Below, piece by piece: positions 1 to 9,239 of a stretch of DNA of 64,000 nucleotides. Source of the DNA: Loktanella sp. (GTDB taxonomy: Bacteria; Pseudomonadota; Alphaproteobacteria; Rhodobacterales; Rhodobacteraceae); assembly GCA_017390475.1 (NCBI GenBank), contig JAFPBO010000018.1, positions 1 through 64,000 on the forward strand. Direction: 5' to 3'. Each line of letters begins with the position of its first letter. Positions within the stretch are counted from its first letter, which is position 1. The notes under the pieces are model-generated. The model saw nothing but the letters and a program-made list of their open reading frames with translations, was not told the origin of the DNA and did no database searches. Both the position numbers and the translations under genes were made by a program.

Positions 1-126
1 CACAAAATCGAGAACAGCTTCGCCCGGCTCAAGGACTGGCGGCGCGTCGCAACGCGCTACGACAGGTGCCCCAAGGTCTTCCTGTCAGCATGCGCATTGG
101 CCGCCGTCATCATGTTTTGGTTATGA
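1..126 (+). CDS. IS5-family transposase, C-terminal fragment
   Basis: Frame 1 is open from the window edge to a TGA at 124-126 and encodes about 41 residues beginning HKIENSFARLKDWRR and ending AAVIMFWL. The N-E-x-F/S-x-LK-x-WRR-x-x-TRYD pattern is typical of the DDE transposase C-terminus of IS5/IS427-type elements, around the final catalytic glutamate (here the E of KIENSF). Such enzymes cut and paste the element through its terminal repeats. Only the C-terminus is in the window, so whether the copy is intact or active cannot be judged. Confidence 0.75.
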   Translation, partial: HKIENSFARLKDWRRVATRYDRCPKVFLSACALAAVIMFWL

Positions 127-140
127 ATCCTGACCCTAAG
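1..140 (+). mobile_element. 3' end of an IS5-family insertion sequence (cut by window start)
   Basis: The first 126 bases encode the end of an IS5-type transposase. The stop codon runs straight into an AATCCTGACCCTAA-like sequence that probably forms the right inverted repeat, as is usual in compact IS5 members where the repeat abuts the transposase stop. The left end is outside the window, so the element limits and any target duplication cannot be seen. The repeat end at about 140 is inferred from the change to AT-rich sequence. Confidence 0.6.
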
Positions 141-329
141 TGGTGTAATTTAGCATACTTTTATGAAGAATCTGTTTTAGAAGAAAAATATCCACGTTGG
201 GGAGGTGCAATCAATTCAGAGTCCTACCTTGCCATCTCAAGTAAAAATGAACAATACCGAGCATCGCTACAATGGATTATTGATAACGGTTTTCCGAAAT
301 CTCTTAAAAATCATTCTAGGCATCCATAG
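141..329 (+). pseudogene. orphan C-terminal fragment of an unknown AT-rich gene next to the IS
   Basis: Just beyond the IS end an open frame runs about 62 residues to a stop at 327-329, with protein-like content (AYFYEESVLEEKYPRWGG, then YLAISSKNEQYRASLQWI, ending KNHSRHP). It has no start codon of its own in a sensible place; the frame only continues back out of phase through the transposase. Its AT-rich codons contrast with the rest of the window. I read it as the 3' remnant of a gene broken by the IS insertion. I do not recognise the family, and a chance ORF cannot be excluded. Confidence 0.35.
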
Positions 330-416
330 AATTCACACTCTGCTCGCCCTGCCCTCACACCGGTGCCCAGTTCTACGTCCCTTCCCTAACGTCATTCGCG
401 CGCTATCTATCACTGT

Positions 417-1406
417 ATGCGCCACCTCATCCTCACCCTCTTCTTCCTCGCCACGCAGGCCCCCGCCCAGACGGTCGAAACCGACCTTGAACTGGTCCTG
501 CTCGCCGATGCCTCCGGCTCTATCGACGCCGATGAACTGCTGTTCCAGCGCCAATCCTATGCCACGGCGATCACCGATCCGGCGGTCTTGTCGGCGATCC
601 AGAATACGCTTTATGGCTCAATCGCAGTCACTTATGTCGAATGGGCCAGCAATCAGGCGACGGTCGTGGATTGGATGATCATCGCCGATATGGACAGTGC
701 CACCGCTTTTGCCGATGCGTTGATCGGCCCGCCCCGGCAGGCGCGCGGCAGCAATGCCATCGGCGCGGCCTTGCTTTACGGGATGGCGCAGATCGAAGGC
801 AATGACATCCGCGGGCTGCGGCGGATCATCGACTTTTCCGGCGATACGATGGCCAATACGCTTGGCCCGCCGATCAACCAGGCGCGCGATGCGGTGCTGG
901 CGGAAGGCATCACAATCAACGCCCTGCCGATCCTGCGCGACGGCAGTTTGCGCAGTTTGGGGCTTGTGGACCTCTATGAACAAAACATCATCGGCGGCCC
1001 CAATGCCTTTGTCATACCGGCAATCGAAGGGTCGGAATTCACCGATGCCGTGCGCCGTAAGTTGATCCTGGAGATTGCGGGCAAAACGCCCGACATGCCC
1101 GCCGCCACGACCCCCTACAAAATGTACCGTAGGGTCACTTTAGCTGTACCGCCATTACACCCAATCATGTCAGCACAACTGACATACTTTCGGATAGGTT
1201 GTTCTGCTTCGCACCTGCATGCTATTGAAATATCAGGAGTATTATTCCTGCGTAGTAGACGAGTAATCGCGACCGGAGCGCCATTTTGGGTCAACCAGCC
1301 GCTGGGTGCCGAACGAGGCGTTTGCGCCGAAATCCATGTCAACATTTCGATTGCGAGTTCCGGGAGGAGTAACCGGGGCAGCAGCGTCAAACAAGTGCAT
1401 GGTTAA
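417..1406 (+). CDS. DUF1194 (von Willebrand factor A-like) secreted protein with aberrant C-terminal extension
   Basis: Residues 1-18 look like a signal peptide (ending APAQ). They are followed by a VWA-like fold with the metal-site motif LLADASGSI near residue 28 and a conserved IIDFSGDTMAN segment, characteristic of alphaproteobacterial DUF1194 proteins. The family is usually about 230-250 residues. Here the recognisable part ends near residue 230 (EIAGKTPD, about position 1100), and the frame then continues some 95 residues through low-GC, non-homologous-looking sequence with several Cys and Arg clusters. The native stop may have been lost to an insertion or deletion near 1110-1130. No clear ribosome binding site precedes the ATG. 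The function of DUF1194 proteins is unknown. Confidence 0.75.
   Translation: MRHLILTLFFLATQAPAQTVETDLELVLLADASGSIDADELLFQRQSYATAITDPAVLSAIQNTLYGSIAVTYVEWASNQATVVDWMIIADMDSATAFADALIGPPRQARGSNAIGAALLYGMAQIEGNDIRGLRRIIDFSGDTMANTLGPPINQARDAVLAEGITINALPILRDGSLRSLGLVDLYEQNIIGGPNAFVIPAIEGSEFTDAVRRKLILEIAGKTPDMPAATTPYKMYRRVTLAVPPLHPIMSAQLTYFRIGCSASHLHAIEISGVLFLRSRRVIATGAPFWVNQPLGAERGVCAEIHVNISIASSGRSNRGSSVKQVHG
1242..1400 (-). CDS. possible small protein, 52 residues
   Basis: A minus-strand ATG at 1400 opens a 52-residue frame with balanced composition (MHLFDAAAPVTPP, then NVDMDFGANASFGTQ, ending YSSTTQE). It looks more protein-like than the overlapping plus-strand tail of the DUF1194 frame. It lies in the low-GC patch between that gene and recN. 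There is no clear Shine-Dalgarno sequence and I recognise no family, so it may be a fragment of a transferred gene or chance. Confidence 0.2.
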   Translation of the reverse strand: MHLFDAAAPVTPPGTRNRNVDMDFGANASFGTQRLVDPKWRSGRDYSSTTQE

Positions 1407-1475
1407 ATATTTAGGCTGCTGGGGGTAGTGTTTCCGGATGCGTCGCGGCGCAGGGCAACATTGCCCCCCATTTTT

Positions 1476-3125
1476 TCAGGCGCTGATCAATGCTTTGGCC
1501 GCTTCGCGCGCGGCTTGTGTCACGACATCACCCGACAGCATACGTGCGATTTCGTCAATCCGCGCCCCTGCGTCCAGCGGTACAACCGTGGACAATGTCG
1601 CATCCGCCGTCTGATGTTTTTCCACACGCCAATGATGTCCGCCCAATGCGGCCACCTGCGGCGAATGGGTCACGACCAGCACCTGCCCTCCCTGTGCCAG
1701 ATCCGCCAGACGCCGACCAACGGCTGCGGCGGTGGCGCCGCCCACACCACGGTCGATTTCATCAAAGATCATCGTCAGCCCGGCCGCATCCTGGGTCAGG
1801 CAAACCTTGAGCGCCAATAGAAACCGGCTGAGTTCACCACCCGATGCAATCTTGTTGATCGGTCCGGTTGGCGCGCCGGGATTTGTGGCGACGGTAAAGG
1901 CCACGGCATCCCGCCCGTCCGGTCCGGGCTCGGCATCGCTGATTTCGGTGACAAAGACAGCGCGTTCCATCTTGAGCGGCGCAAGCTCTGCCGCCATCGC
2001 CTGATCCAGCTGACCGGCCGCCGCCTGCCGCTTTCCGCGCAGATTTGCCGCCGCCGCATCATAGCCGGCCTGCGCCGCTGCAAGCTGGTCTGCCAAGACT
2101 TTCAGATCACCAGTGGAACTGTCCAGAACCGCCAACCGCTCGCGCAGATCATCGGCGAAACCACGCAGATCATCCGGTGACACGTCATGTTTGCGGGCCA
2201 GACCACGAATCGCGAACAGCCGTTCTTCGGCCTGTTCCAGCGCGAATGGGTCAAAGGACAGCGCATCCAGACAGGATTCGATCCCGCGTTGGGCATCGTC
2301 CAACGCCAGCATCATCGTTTCGATCGCCGACAATGGGGCGTCTAGCTGGCCTTCGGCCTTGTCCGCCGCACCCTGCAACCAGCGCGATGCGTCATTGATC
2401 AACCCTTCAGCGCCTTGCAGGCTCAGGGCCTCAAGCGCGCGGGCGATGTCGGTGCGGATTTTTTCGGCGGCCTGCATCAGGCGACGTTGCGCATCGAGTG
2501 TGGCCTCTTCGCCAGCCTCCGGGGCCAGCGCATCCAGTTCGGCGACCGCATGGCGCAGATATTCTTCCTCGGCACGGGTTTCGGCGATCTTTGCCTCGGC
2601 ACCGGTCAGCGCCTTGCGCGCGGCAGCCAAAACACGCCATGCCGTCTGGGTCACGGCCAGTTCAGCATCGACACCGGCAAAGACGTCCAACATCTGCCGG
2701 TGTCCGCGCGGGTTCAGCAGGCCACGGTCGTCATGCTGGCCATGCAGTTCGACCAAGGTTTCGGACAGGGTGCGCAGCACCTCGCCACTGACGCGACGGT
2801 CATTGACCCAGGCGGTTTTGCGCCCGTCGCGGGTGTTGATGCGGCGCAGGATCAGCTCATCCTCCACCTCCAGCCCGGCATCCGCCAGAATCGCGCGGGC
2901 GGGATGGTCTGCGGGGAGATCGAACCATGCCGTCACCTCGCCCTGTTCCGCGCCTTGACGAACCAGTTCGGCCCGGCCGCGCCAGCCCAGCACAAAACCC
3001 AGCGAATCAAGCAGGATGGATTTACCGGCGCCGGTTTCCCCCGTCAGCACGTTCAGGCCCGGCTGAAACGCAAGTTCCAGCCGGTCGATGATCAGCATAT
3101 CCCTGATGTCTAAACCGCGCAGCAT
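1476..3125 (-). CDS. recN: DNA repair protein RecN
   Basis: SMC-like ATPase of 549 residues that helps recombinational repair of double-strand breaks. The Walker A motif GETGAGKS is at residues 29-36, just after the conserved opening (LDIRDMLIIDRLELAF). The middle is a long Ala/Glu-rich helical region suited to coiled coil. The ABC signature ASGGELSRF and Walker B MIFDEIDRGVGG come near residues 425-460, followed by the VVTHSPQVAA switch-histidine region. Length matches the family. It lies 36 bases downstream of bamD on the same strand, the usual alphaproteobacterial order, so it is probably co-transcribed. RecN is under LexA control in many bacteria; I see no clear SOS box here. Confidence 0.97.
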   Translation of the reverse strand: MLRGLDIRDMLIIDRLELAFQPGLNVLTGETGAGKSILLDSLGFVLGWRGRAELVRQGAEQGEVTAWFDLPADHPARAILADAGLEVEDELILRRINTRDGRKTAWVNDRRVSGEVLRTLSETLVELHGQHDDRGLLNPRGHRQMLDVFAGVDAELAVTQTAWRVLAAARKALTGAEAKIAETRAEEEYLRHAVAELDALAPEAGEEATLDAQRRLMQAAEKIRTDIARALEALSLQGAEGLINDASRWLQGAADKAEGQLDAPLSAIETMMLALDDAQRGIESCLDALSFDPFALEQAEERLFAIRGLARKHDVSPDDLRGFADDLRERLAVLDSSTGDLKVLADQLAAAQAGYDAAAANLRGKRQAAAGQLDQAMAAELAPLKMERAVFVTEISDAEPGPDGRDAVAFTVATNPGAPTGPINKIASGGELSRFLLALKVCLTQDAAGLTMIFDEIDRGVGGATAAAVGRRLADLAQGGQVLVVTHSPQVAALGGHHWRVEKHQTADATLSTVVPLDAGARIDEIARMLSGDVVTQAAREAAKALISA

Positions 3126-3161
3126 GTCGCACCCCGAAGGGCGGGATGACCCCCGCCGTGG

Positions 3162-3998
3162 TTAGAGCCACTCACCCCGGACCACCTGACGGTAGATCGA
3201 TGCCAGCCAATTGTCGCCCGCAGCCTCGGCTGCCAGCCCGCGCCCGGTCAGCAATGCAAAGCTTGCCGCATACCATTCGCTGGACTGGTAATTGTAACCC
3301 AGGATCGCGCCCGCGCTTTGGGCCTCTTGGGTCAGGCCCAGTGACAGATAGGTTTCGACAAGACGGTGCAACGCTTCGGGTGTATGGCTCGTGGTCTGGA
3401 AATCCTCTACCACGGTGCGGAACCGGTTCGCCGCAGCAGCAAAATGCCCCCGCTTGAGGTAATAGCGACCGATTTCCATTTCCTTGGCCGCCAGATGGTC
3501 AAAGGCCAGATCGAATTTCGACATCGAGGCCGCAGCATATTCGCTGTCAGGATAATTTTCGATCACGCCGCGCAGCGATTGCAACGCCTGAAAGGTCAGC
3601 CCCTGATCACGGCCGATCTGTTCGATCTGGTCATAATAGGACAGCGCCAGCAGATAGGCCGCATAAGGTGCATCCTGTTCGGCAGGGTAGAAATCCAGAA
3701 ACCGCTGCGCAGAGGCGCGGCTATTGGGGTAATCCTTGTCACGATGATAGGCGAAGGCCTGCATGATCAGGGCCCGCTGCGCGAATTCAGAATAGGGATA
3801 AAGTCGCTCAATCTCGCCAAAAGAGAACGCGGCATCGTCGGGATTGCCAGATTCGATCTGGCGTTCGCCCAATTCAAAGATCTGTTGCGCTGTCAGCTCT
3901 TCCAGCGGGCGGTTATCGCCGCCACCGCCGCAAGAAGCCAGAAACATCAGTGCTGCAACCGCGCCCAGTACGCGTTTGTGTTTCAAGTTGCTTGTCAC
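3162..3998 (-). CDS. bamD: outer membrane assembly lipoprotein BamD
   Basis: Periplasmic lipoprotein of the BAM complex that inserts beta-barrel proteins in the outer membrane. The chosen start is GTG at 3998, which has AGAGGA eight bases upstream; an earlier TTG at 4031 has no such site. The protein then opens MTSNLKHKRVLGA with a lipoprotein signal and lipobox LASC, followed by five TPR-like helical repeats containing the family pattern (AFSFGEIERLYPYSEFAQRA, FLDFYPA, NYPDSEYA). About 278 residues, normal for BamD. It sits between lpxC and recN, matching the outer-membrane theme of the upstream gene. Confidence 0.95.
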   Translation of the reverse strand: MTSNLKHKRVLGAVAALMFLASCGGGGDNRPLEELTAQQIFELGERQIESGNPDDAAFSFGEIERLYPYSEFAQRALIMQAFAYHRDKDYPNSRASAQRFLDFYPAEQDAPYAAYLLALSYYDQIEQIGRDQGLTFQALQSLRGVIENYPDSEYAAASMSKFDLAFDHLAAKEMEIGRYYLKRGHFAAAANRFRTVVEDFQTTSHTPEALHRLVETYLSLGLTQEAQSAGAILGYNYQSSEWYAASFALLTGRGLAAEAAGDNWLASIYRQVVRGEWL

Positions 3999-4130
3999 TT
4001 TTGCTGTCCTCTTGCCTGACTGCGTACGCAAACAAAACTGCGTTTCTCGGTCTCGCGTCGGTTTAGCATAGAAAAATGAGGTGCAAAATGCCTTTTGATC
4101 AGCCTGCGATCAACAGAGCGATAGTAGGTG

Positions 4131-5063
4131 TCAGGCAACAGCCACCAGATCAGCCTGGCTGACGCCGACACCGGGCAAACGCGCAGCAATTTTGTTGTCA
4201 CACAACACCAGACGCCAGGCGTCAGGTTGCGCAAAAAGTTGGCGCAGCAACAGATTTGTCATCGCGTGGCCCGCGCGAGCGCCGGTATAACGGCCCAGAA
4301 TGGGCGCACCGGCGGTGTATAGATCGCCCAGCGCATCCAGCATCTTGTGGCGTACAGCCTCATCCTTGTGGCGCAGGCCACCAGGTGTCAGGATCTTGTC
4401 ACCATCCACGACCACCGCATTTTCCATCGTGCCGCCCAACGCGAGCCCGCGTGCCCGCATAGCATCCACATCGGCCGACCGGCAAAAAGTGCGGCTATCG
4501 CATAATTCGCGGACAAAAGCACCATTGGCCATGTTCAACGTCTTGTGCTGATGACCAATCGCGGCATCAACAAAATCAATCGAAAAATCGATCTGCAGCG
4601 TGGTGGCCGGGCCAAGTGCGGCATAGGCCGGGCCATCAGTGACCGATACATCGCGCAGAATTTCGATGGCATGCAGTGGCGCGTTATCCCGGCGCAGCCC
4701 TGTTGCCACGATCCCGCGCACGAATGTCGCTGCACTGCCATCAAGAATCGGCACTTCCGGTCCGTCGATATCGATCAGCGCATTATGCACGCCACAGCCT
4801 GCCAGTGCCGCCATCAGATGTTCGATCGTCGAAACCGATACCCCTTCTGCATTCGCCAGACGGGTATTCAACGGTGACACAATGACATTCTGCCACAACG
4901 CCGGGATTGCCGGCATACCGGTCAGATCGACACGACGGAAGACGATCCCGGTGCCCGGCTGCGCCGGATGCACGACCACACGTACAGGTTCACCGGTGTG
5001 CAAACCGGTACCTTCAAAGACGATCGCTGATTTCAAACTGTGTTGCACGTTTCTACATTTCAC
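4131..5063 (-). CDS. lpxC: UDP-3-O-acyl-N-acetylglucosamine deacetylase
   Basis: Zinc amidase that carries out the committed step of lipid A synthesis. The zinc ligands appear as the histidine of STIEHLMAAL and the HKMLDALGD motif, and the catalytic histidine as RAGHAMTN near the C-terminus. Length (310) fits. Start choice is uncertain: the longest frame begins with GTG at 5063, and a second GTG at 5048 would give a protein opening MQHSLKSAI, closer to typical LpxC N-termini; neither has a strong Shine-Dalgarno. A terminator separates it from ftsZ, so it needs its own promoter in 5064-5180, where the sequence is AT-rich. Confidence 0.96.
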   Translation of the reverse strand: MKCRNVQHSLKSAIVFEGTGLHTGEPVRVVVHPAQPGTGIVFRRVDLTGMPAIPALWQNVIVSPLNTRLANAEGVSVSTIEHLMAALAGCGVHNALIDIDGPEVPILDGSAATFVRGIVATGLRRDNAPLHAIEILRDVSVTDGPAYAALGPATTLQIDFSIDFVDAAIGHQHKTLNMANGAFVRELCDSRTFCRSADVDAMRARGLALGGTMENAVVVDGDKILTPGGLRHKDEAVRHKMLDALGDLYTAGAPILGRYTGARAGHAMTNLLLRQLFAQPDAWRLVLCDNKIAARLPGVGVSQADLVAVA

Positions 5064-5182
5064 ATGTCATTTTGTTAATAAGTAGTTAGTGCGCAGGTGC
5101 AGCATTCTCAATTCACTCTTTGCGACGGACTGAAACATCATGTTTCATTTTGATGACAGCTCAGCAAGCATCTGGTTTCAAA

Positions 5183-5212
5183 CAAAAAAGGCCACCAGCT
5201 GGCGGCCTTTTC
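5183..5212 (-). terminator. rho-independent terminator after ftsZ
   Basis: A near-perfect inverted repeat (GGCCACCAG facing CTGGCGGCC, one mismatch) is flanked by A-runs and T-runs on both sides. Read on the minus strand it ends in six T residues about 40-65 bases after the ftsZ stop. The symmetrical flanks could also stop plus-strand transcription. It marks the 3' end of the ftsW-ftsZ transcript. Confidence 0.85.
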
Positions 5213-5251
5213 GTGATTATTGCAACAGACAGAAAGATATCTTGTCTGATT

Positions 5252-6835
5252 TCAGTTCGCTTGCCGACGCAGGAATGCCGGAATTTCGATTCGATCCTGA
5301 TCACCTTCCGGCGCTGGGTCCTGACGCAGCGCCGTGACCTGTGGCTGCGCACGGGCTGGTTGCTGTGCCGGCGTTTCAGCCTGCGCGCCTGTCATCCGGT
5401 TGATCAGCGAATTGATCCCGAAACGGGGCTTTTCAGCCTCGGTCTGGCGCGCAGCCTGGCGCGGCTGCTCTTCTGCTTTCGGCATCCGGTTCACCGCAGC
5501 CTGCAAACGGGCCAGCGCCTCTGGCGATGGTGTGCCGGGGGTAGGCGCGCGAGGTGCAACAAAGCTGCTGGCATCCGACAATGTCGGCTCTGGCCGCGGT
5601 GTATAGGCGGGCGGCGGCAGATCATCGGATTGTGCGGCTGGTGCCTCGCGACGCGGCATGAAAGCAGGGGCCTGCTGTTCTTCTTCGAATTCTTCAAAGA
5701 AGGTTGGCTCTGCCTTCGGCTGGGGCTGGGCCGCCACAGGTGCAGGCGGTGTCACACGTTCTGCAGCAACCGGCGCGCGGGGTGCAGCAGCGGCAGCGGG
5801 TGCCTGATGCGCCTGCGGCAGGGCCGAGGCCATTGACCGGCGCGGCGCTGCATCTTCGGCCCGCTTGGCCTTGGCATCGATACCTGTGGCAACGACGGAG
5901 ACACGCATCCGGCCTTCCATGCTGGTGTCCAGCGTGGAACCAACGATGATATTCGCCTCTGGATCGACCTTTTCGCGGATCTTGTTCGCAGCTTCGTCCA
6001 GTTCAAACAGGGTCAGGTCATAGCCGCCGGTGATGTTGATCAACACGCCACGTGCGCCTTCAAGGCTGATTTCATCCAAGAGCGGGTTCGCGATGGCCTT
6101 TTCCGCCGCCTGCACAGCGCGGTTTTCGCCTTCGGCTTCGCCTGTGCCCATCATCGCCTTGCCCATCTCGTCCATCACGGCGCGGACATCGGCAAAGTCG
6201 AGGTTGATCAGGCCGGGACGGACCATCAGGTCAGTCACGCCTTTGACACCTTGATACAACACGTCATCGGCAAGCGCGAAGGCTTCGGTAAAGGTGGTGT
6301 TTTCATTGGCCAGACGGAACAGGTTCTGGTTGGGAATGATGATCAGCGTATCGACAACCTTTTGCAGGGCTTCGATGCCTTCATCGGCCTGACGCATCCG
6401 CTTGCCGCCTTCGAACTGGAACGGCTTGGTCACGACGCCGACGGTCAGCACACCCAGTTCGCGCGCGGCCTGCGCGATGATCGGGGCAGCGCCGGTTCCG
6501 GTGCCACCGCCCATGCCGGCGGTGATGAAACACATATGCGCGCCAGCCAGATGATCGACGATTTGTTCAATGCTTTCTTCGGCAGCAGCCGCCCCAACGC
6601 TGGCCCGCGCACCCGCCCCCAGCCCTTCGGTGACTTTCAAGCCCATCTGGATTTTCGAGGTTGCCCGCGATTGCTGCAGGGCCTGCGCATCCGTATTGGC
6701 CACAACGAATTCAACACCGTCGAGTTCTTTCTCGATCATATTGTTGACTGCGTTGCCGCCAGCGCCGCCGACGCCGAAAACAGTGATGCGCGGCTTCAGT
6801 TCTTCGTGCCCGGGAAGGGAGAGATTAAGTGTCAT
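5252..6835 (-). CDS. ftsZ: cell division protein FtsZ
   Basis: Tubulin-like GTPase that forms the cytokinetic Z-ring. The ATG at 6835 gives the canonical opening [17 protein letters not shown]; the frame extends 12 codons further upstream but without homology. GTP-binding signature [10 protein letters not shown] is near residue 108 and the T7 loop ([11 protein letters not shown]) near 207. The globular core ends near residue 320. A linker of about 190 residues rich in Ala, Pro and Glu follows, then the C-terminal membrane-anchor peptide [10 protein letters not shown]. At 527 residues it is long, as is usual for Rhodobacterales, because of this linker. It ends the cluster transcript at the hairpin near 5190. 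A 176-base gap after ftsA could hold an ftsZ promoter. Confidence 0.98.
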   Translation of the reverse strand: MTLNLSLPGHEELKPRITVFGVGGAGGNAVNNMIEKELDGVEFVVANTDAQALQQSRATSKIQMGLKVTEGLGAGARASVGAAAAEESIEQIVDHLAGAHMCFITAGMGGGTGTGAAPIIAQAARELGVLTVGVVTKPFQFEGGKRMRQADEGIEALQKVVDTLIIIPNQNLFRLANENTTFTEAFALADDVLYQGVKGVTDLMVRPGLINLDFADVRAVMDEMGKAMMGTGEAEGENRAVQAAEKAIANPLLDEISLEGARGVLINITGGYDLTLFELDEAANKIREKVDPEANIIVGSTLDTSMEGRMRVSVVATGIDAKAKRAEDAAPRRSMASALPQAHQAPAAAAAPRAPVAAERVTPPAPVAAQPQPKAEPTFFEEFEEEQQAPAFMPRREAPAAQSDDLPPPAYTPRPEPTLSDASSFVAPRAPTPGTPSPEALARLQAAVNRMPKAEEQPRQAARQTEAEKPRFGINSLINRMTGAQAETPAQQPARAQPQVTALRQDPAPEGDQDRIEIPAFLRRQAN

Positions 6836-7011
6836 GACATGGTCCGCCTGTTTTATATCAGCCCGTCCCACCGGGCGCCTGCTGCCTATTACCCCCCAGC
6901 TTAGCTGTCTGATGCCGAAAGGTCACGGAAAAAACACGAATTCCCTACCAAATCTTGACAGAAAATCAGGGAAATCCGCTCGATATCGGCAAATCGGCAA
7001 GATGTTGCGCA

Positions 7012-8346
7012 TCACCAGTTATCGCGGAACCACTTTACAGCGCGTTTCAGTGATCTGGCCGGATATCGATCTGCCGGGATCTCGAAATCCCACCATTCAT
7101 CCTGCGGGTTTGCGGCGAACAAGGTCAGCCCGACAGCCCCGGAAAACGCAGGGCCGATTGCTGCCTGTGGCAGGCCTTGCACTCGCAAAGGGCGGCCCAG
7201 ACGCACCTGCTGACCCAGTATCTTGCTGGCCAGGCCGTCAAGCCCGGGGATCTGGCTGCCGCCACCCGTCAGCACGATCTGCTGGCTCGGCAAATACTCG
7301 AACCCGGCAGCATCCAGCCGGACACGGACCTCTTCCAGAATTTCCTCGACCCGCGGGCGCATGATACCAATCAGCTCGGCCCGGCTGACGGTGCGGCGAT
7401 CACGCTCCCAATCGCCGGTATCGCCGCCAATCTCGATCATCTCCCGGTCATCCATGCCGGTGGCGACCACACCGCCGTAGAAGGTCTTGATCCGTTCCGC
7501 TGTCGCCGCCGGGATCTGCAGACCCATCGAGATGTCAGAGGTCACGTGATCCCCGCCCATCCGCACGGAATCGGCATAGATCATGTGCTTTTTCATAAAG
7601 ACAGAAATGCCCGTCGATCCGCCGCCCAGATCGACACAGGCGGCACCCAGTTCCTGCTCATCCTCAACCAGCGTCGACATGCCCGACATATAGGCCGATG
7701 ACGCCAGACCGGCGAGTTCCAGATCACAGCGTTTGATGCAGTAAAACAGGTTCTGGATCGCGGTCGCATCGACCGTCAGCATATGCATATCCGTGGTCAG
7801 CTTACTGCCGATCTGCCCGCGTGGATCGGCAAGACCAGAGCGGTTATCCAGCGCGAAATTCACCGGCTGCGCATGCAGCACCTCGCGGTCGCTGCCATAC
7901 TCAGGCACATCGCAATTGGCCATGACCTGACTGATATCCTGCTCGGTCACCATCCCGCCGGACACGTCCAGTTCGCCCGCCAGACCATAGGACCGGGGCC
8001 GCGCGCCCGACATACAGGCGATGACGTGATCAACCCGGACATTGGCCATCTTCTGCGCCGCCTGCACAGCAGTGCGGATCGCACGTTCGGTTTCCTGCAT
8101 CGCATCGACTTCGCCGAAACGCACACCGCGTGACCGTGTGGTCGCGGCGCCGATCACCCGGAACTGCGACTGCCCCGCCATGGAGCCGACCCCATCAACC
8201 GACCGGAACCGTTCCGGCCCGTCAAAGCGCAGGACAAGGCAGGCGATCTTGGACGTGCCGATATCCAGCACTGCGACAACACCGCGCTGCATCGCGGCCT
8301 TGCGCATTTGCCGCATCGCCCGTTGACTGTCGTATAGATCGCCCAT
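7012..8346 (-). CDS. ftsA: cell division protein FtsA
   Basis: Actin-like ATPase that tethers FtsZ to the membrane and recruits later division proteins. The N-terminal phosphate-binding motif VAVLDIGTSKIACL is near residue 25, followed by the SHS2 (1C) subdomain and the ATPase phosphate-2 motif VDLGGGSTGISVF near residue 240. The C-terminus ends KRAVKWFRDNW, the amphipathic membrane-targeting helix. Start ATG at 8346 shares one base with the ftsQ stop (TGATG) and has GGAGCGGGG upstream, indicating translational coupling. Confidence 0.97.
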   Translation of the reverse strand: MGDLYDSQRAMRQMRKAAMQRGVVAVLDIGTSKIACLVLRFDGPERFRSVDGVGSMAGQSQFRVIGAATTRSRGVRFGEVDAMQETERAIRTAVQAAQKMANVRVDHVIACMSGARPRSYGLAGELDVSGGMVTEQDISQVMANCDVPEYGSDREVLHAQPVNFALDNRSGLADPRGQIGSKLTTDMHMLTVDATAIQNLFYCIKRCDLELAGLASSAYMSGMSTLVEDEQELGAACVDLGGGSTGISVFMKKHMIYADSVRMGGDHVTSDISMGLQIPAATAERIKTFYGGVVATGMDDREMIEIGGDTGDWERDRRTVSRAELIGIMRPRVEEILEEVRVRLDAAGFEYLPSQQIVLTGGGSQIPGLDGLASKILGQQVRLGRPLRVQGLPQAAIGPAFSGAVGLTLFAANPQDEWWDFEIPADRYPARSLKRAVKWFRDNW

Positions 8347-9239
8347 CAATTCCCCGCTCCTGTTGTTGTATTCACCCGGCGCAAAGCGGCCGCGGCATCT
8401 TCGTTCATCCGCAGGGTCGGGCGGTTGGCATTGCGCATATCGACAATCACCACATCCCTTTCCAGCATATCCTGCGCATTGTTCAGCGCGATGACCCTGT
8501 CAAAGGCCGGGACTGCGCCATCGCCGGGCAGCATGATCCGCTGGTCGCGGTCCAGCACGATATCCCAGCGGCGTTCACCCATCCGGACCAGCCCGCGCAC
8601 CCGGTCGCGCAAGGGACCAGCACCGGCGTAAAGATCCAGCGCTTCCTGAATATTCTGCTCTGCGCCGTCGCCTGCGATCAATGGCAGGTCCAGCCTGTCG
8701 CTACGCGCCTGTACGGTGCCCGATTGCACGCCTTCGGCATCAATCAGCCGCAACACCGGCCCATCGCGCCACAAGGCCACCGGCTCACGCGGGGTGACAT
8801 CAACCTGCAAGGTCCCGCCCGGCCCGACCCGGACAGAGGCAGAGCGGACAGCATCCAGCGCCTCGATCTCGGCACGGATGGTCAGCAGATCAAGCTCAAA
8901 GGACGACAGCGGAAAATTCTTGGGCAGCAGATTGACAACATCGGCCATCAGCGGCGCATCTGCCCCATTCACGGCCATGGATTGCACCATGAATTGCGGG
9001 CGTTCCTGAAACCCCTGCACGGTTTCAGCAATTGTCGTTTCCAGCAGCGCACGATTATCCGGCTTGGAATACCACGATCCGGCAATCGCGCCGATCAGCA
9101 GCACCGGCACGCCGATCCGCACCGTAGCGCGGAACCCCGGCGTCAGCATCAGGCGCTGATAGCGATAGCCCAGCTTGGACGGTGCCGGATCATGCGGCAC
9201 ATCTGCGGCGTGGCGCTTGCGGCGGATCAGCGATCGCAT
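8346..9239 (-). CDS. ftsQ: cell division protein FtsQ
   Basis: Bitopic division protein: a basic cytoplasmic N-terminus, one membrane helix (VRIGVPVLLIGAIAGSWY, about residues 40-58), then a periplasmic POTRA domain with the segment FELDLLTIRAEIEALDAV and a beta domain. The ATG at 9239 is preferred because GGAGG lies seven bases upstream; a GTG nine codons earlier lacks a site. It overlaps the end of ddl by 13 bases. FtsQ links early and late divisome proteins by binding FtsL/FtsB. Confidence 0.93.
   Translation of the reverse strand: MRSLIRRKRHAADVPHDPAPSKLGYRYQRLMLTPGFRATVRIGVPVLLIGAIAGSWYSKPDNRALLETTIAETVQGFQERPQFMVQSMAVNGADAPLMADVVNLLPKNFPLSSFELDLLTIRAEIEALDAVRSASVRVGPGGTLQVDVTPREPVALWRDGPVLRLIDAEGVQSGTVQARSDRLDLPLIAGDGAEQNIQEALDLYAGAGPLRDRVRGLVRMGERRWDIVLDRDQRIMLPGDGAVPAFDRVIALNNAQDMLERDVVIVDMRNANRPTLRMNEDAAAALRRVNTTTGAGN

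Noticed and set aside
1128-1150. TAGGGTCA near 1130 as the left inverted repeat of the IS at the window start
   Set aside because: Only about seven bases match the presumed right-end repeat, and orientation and distance do not fit the truncated element.
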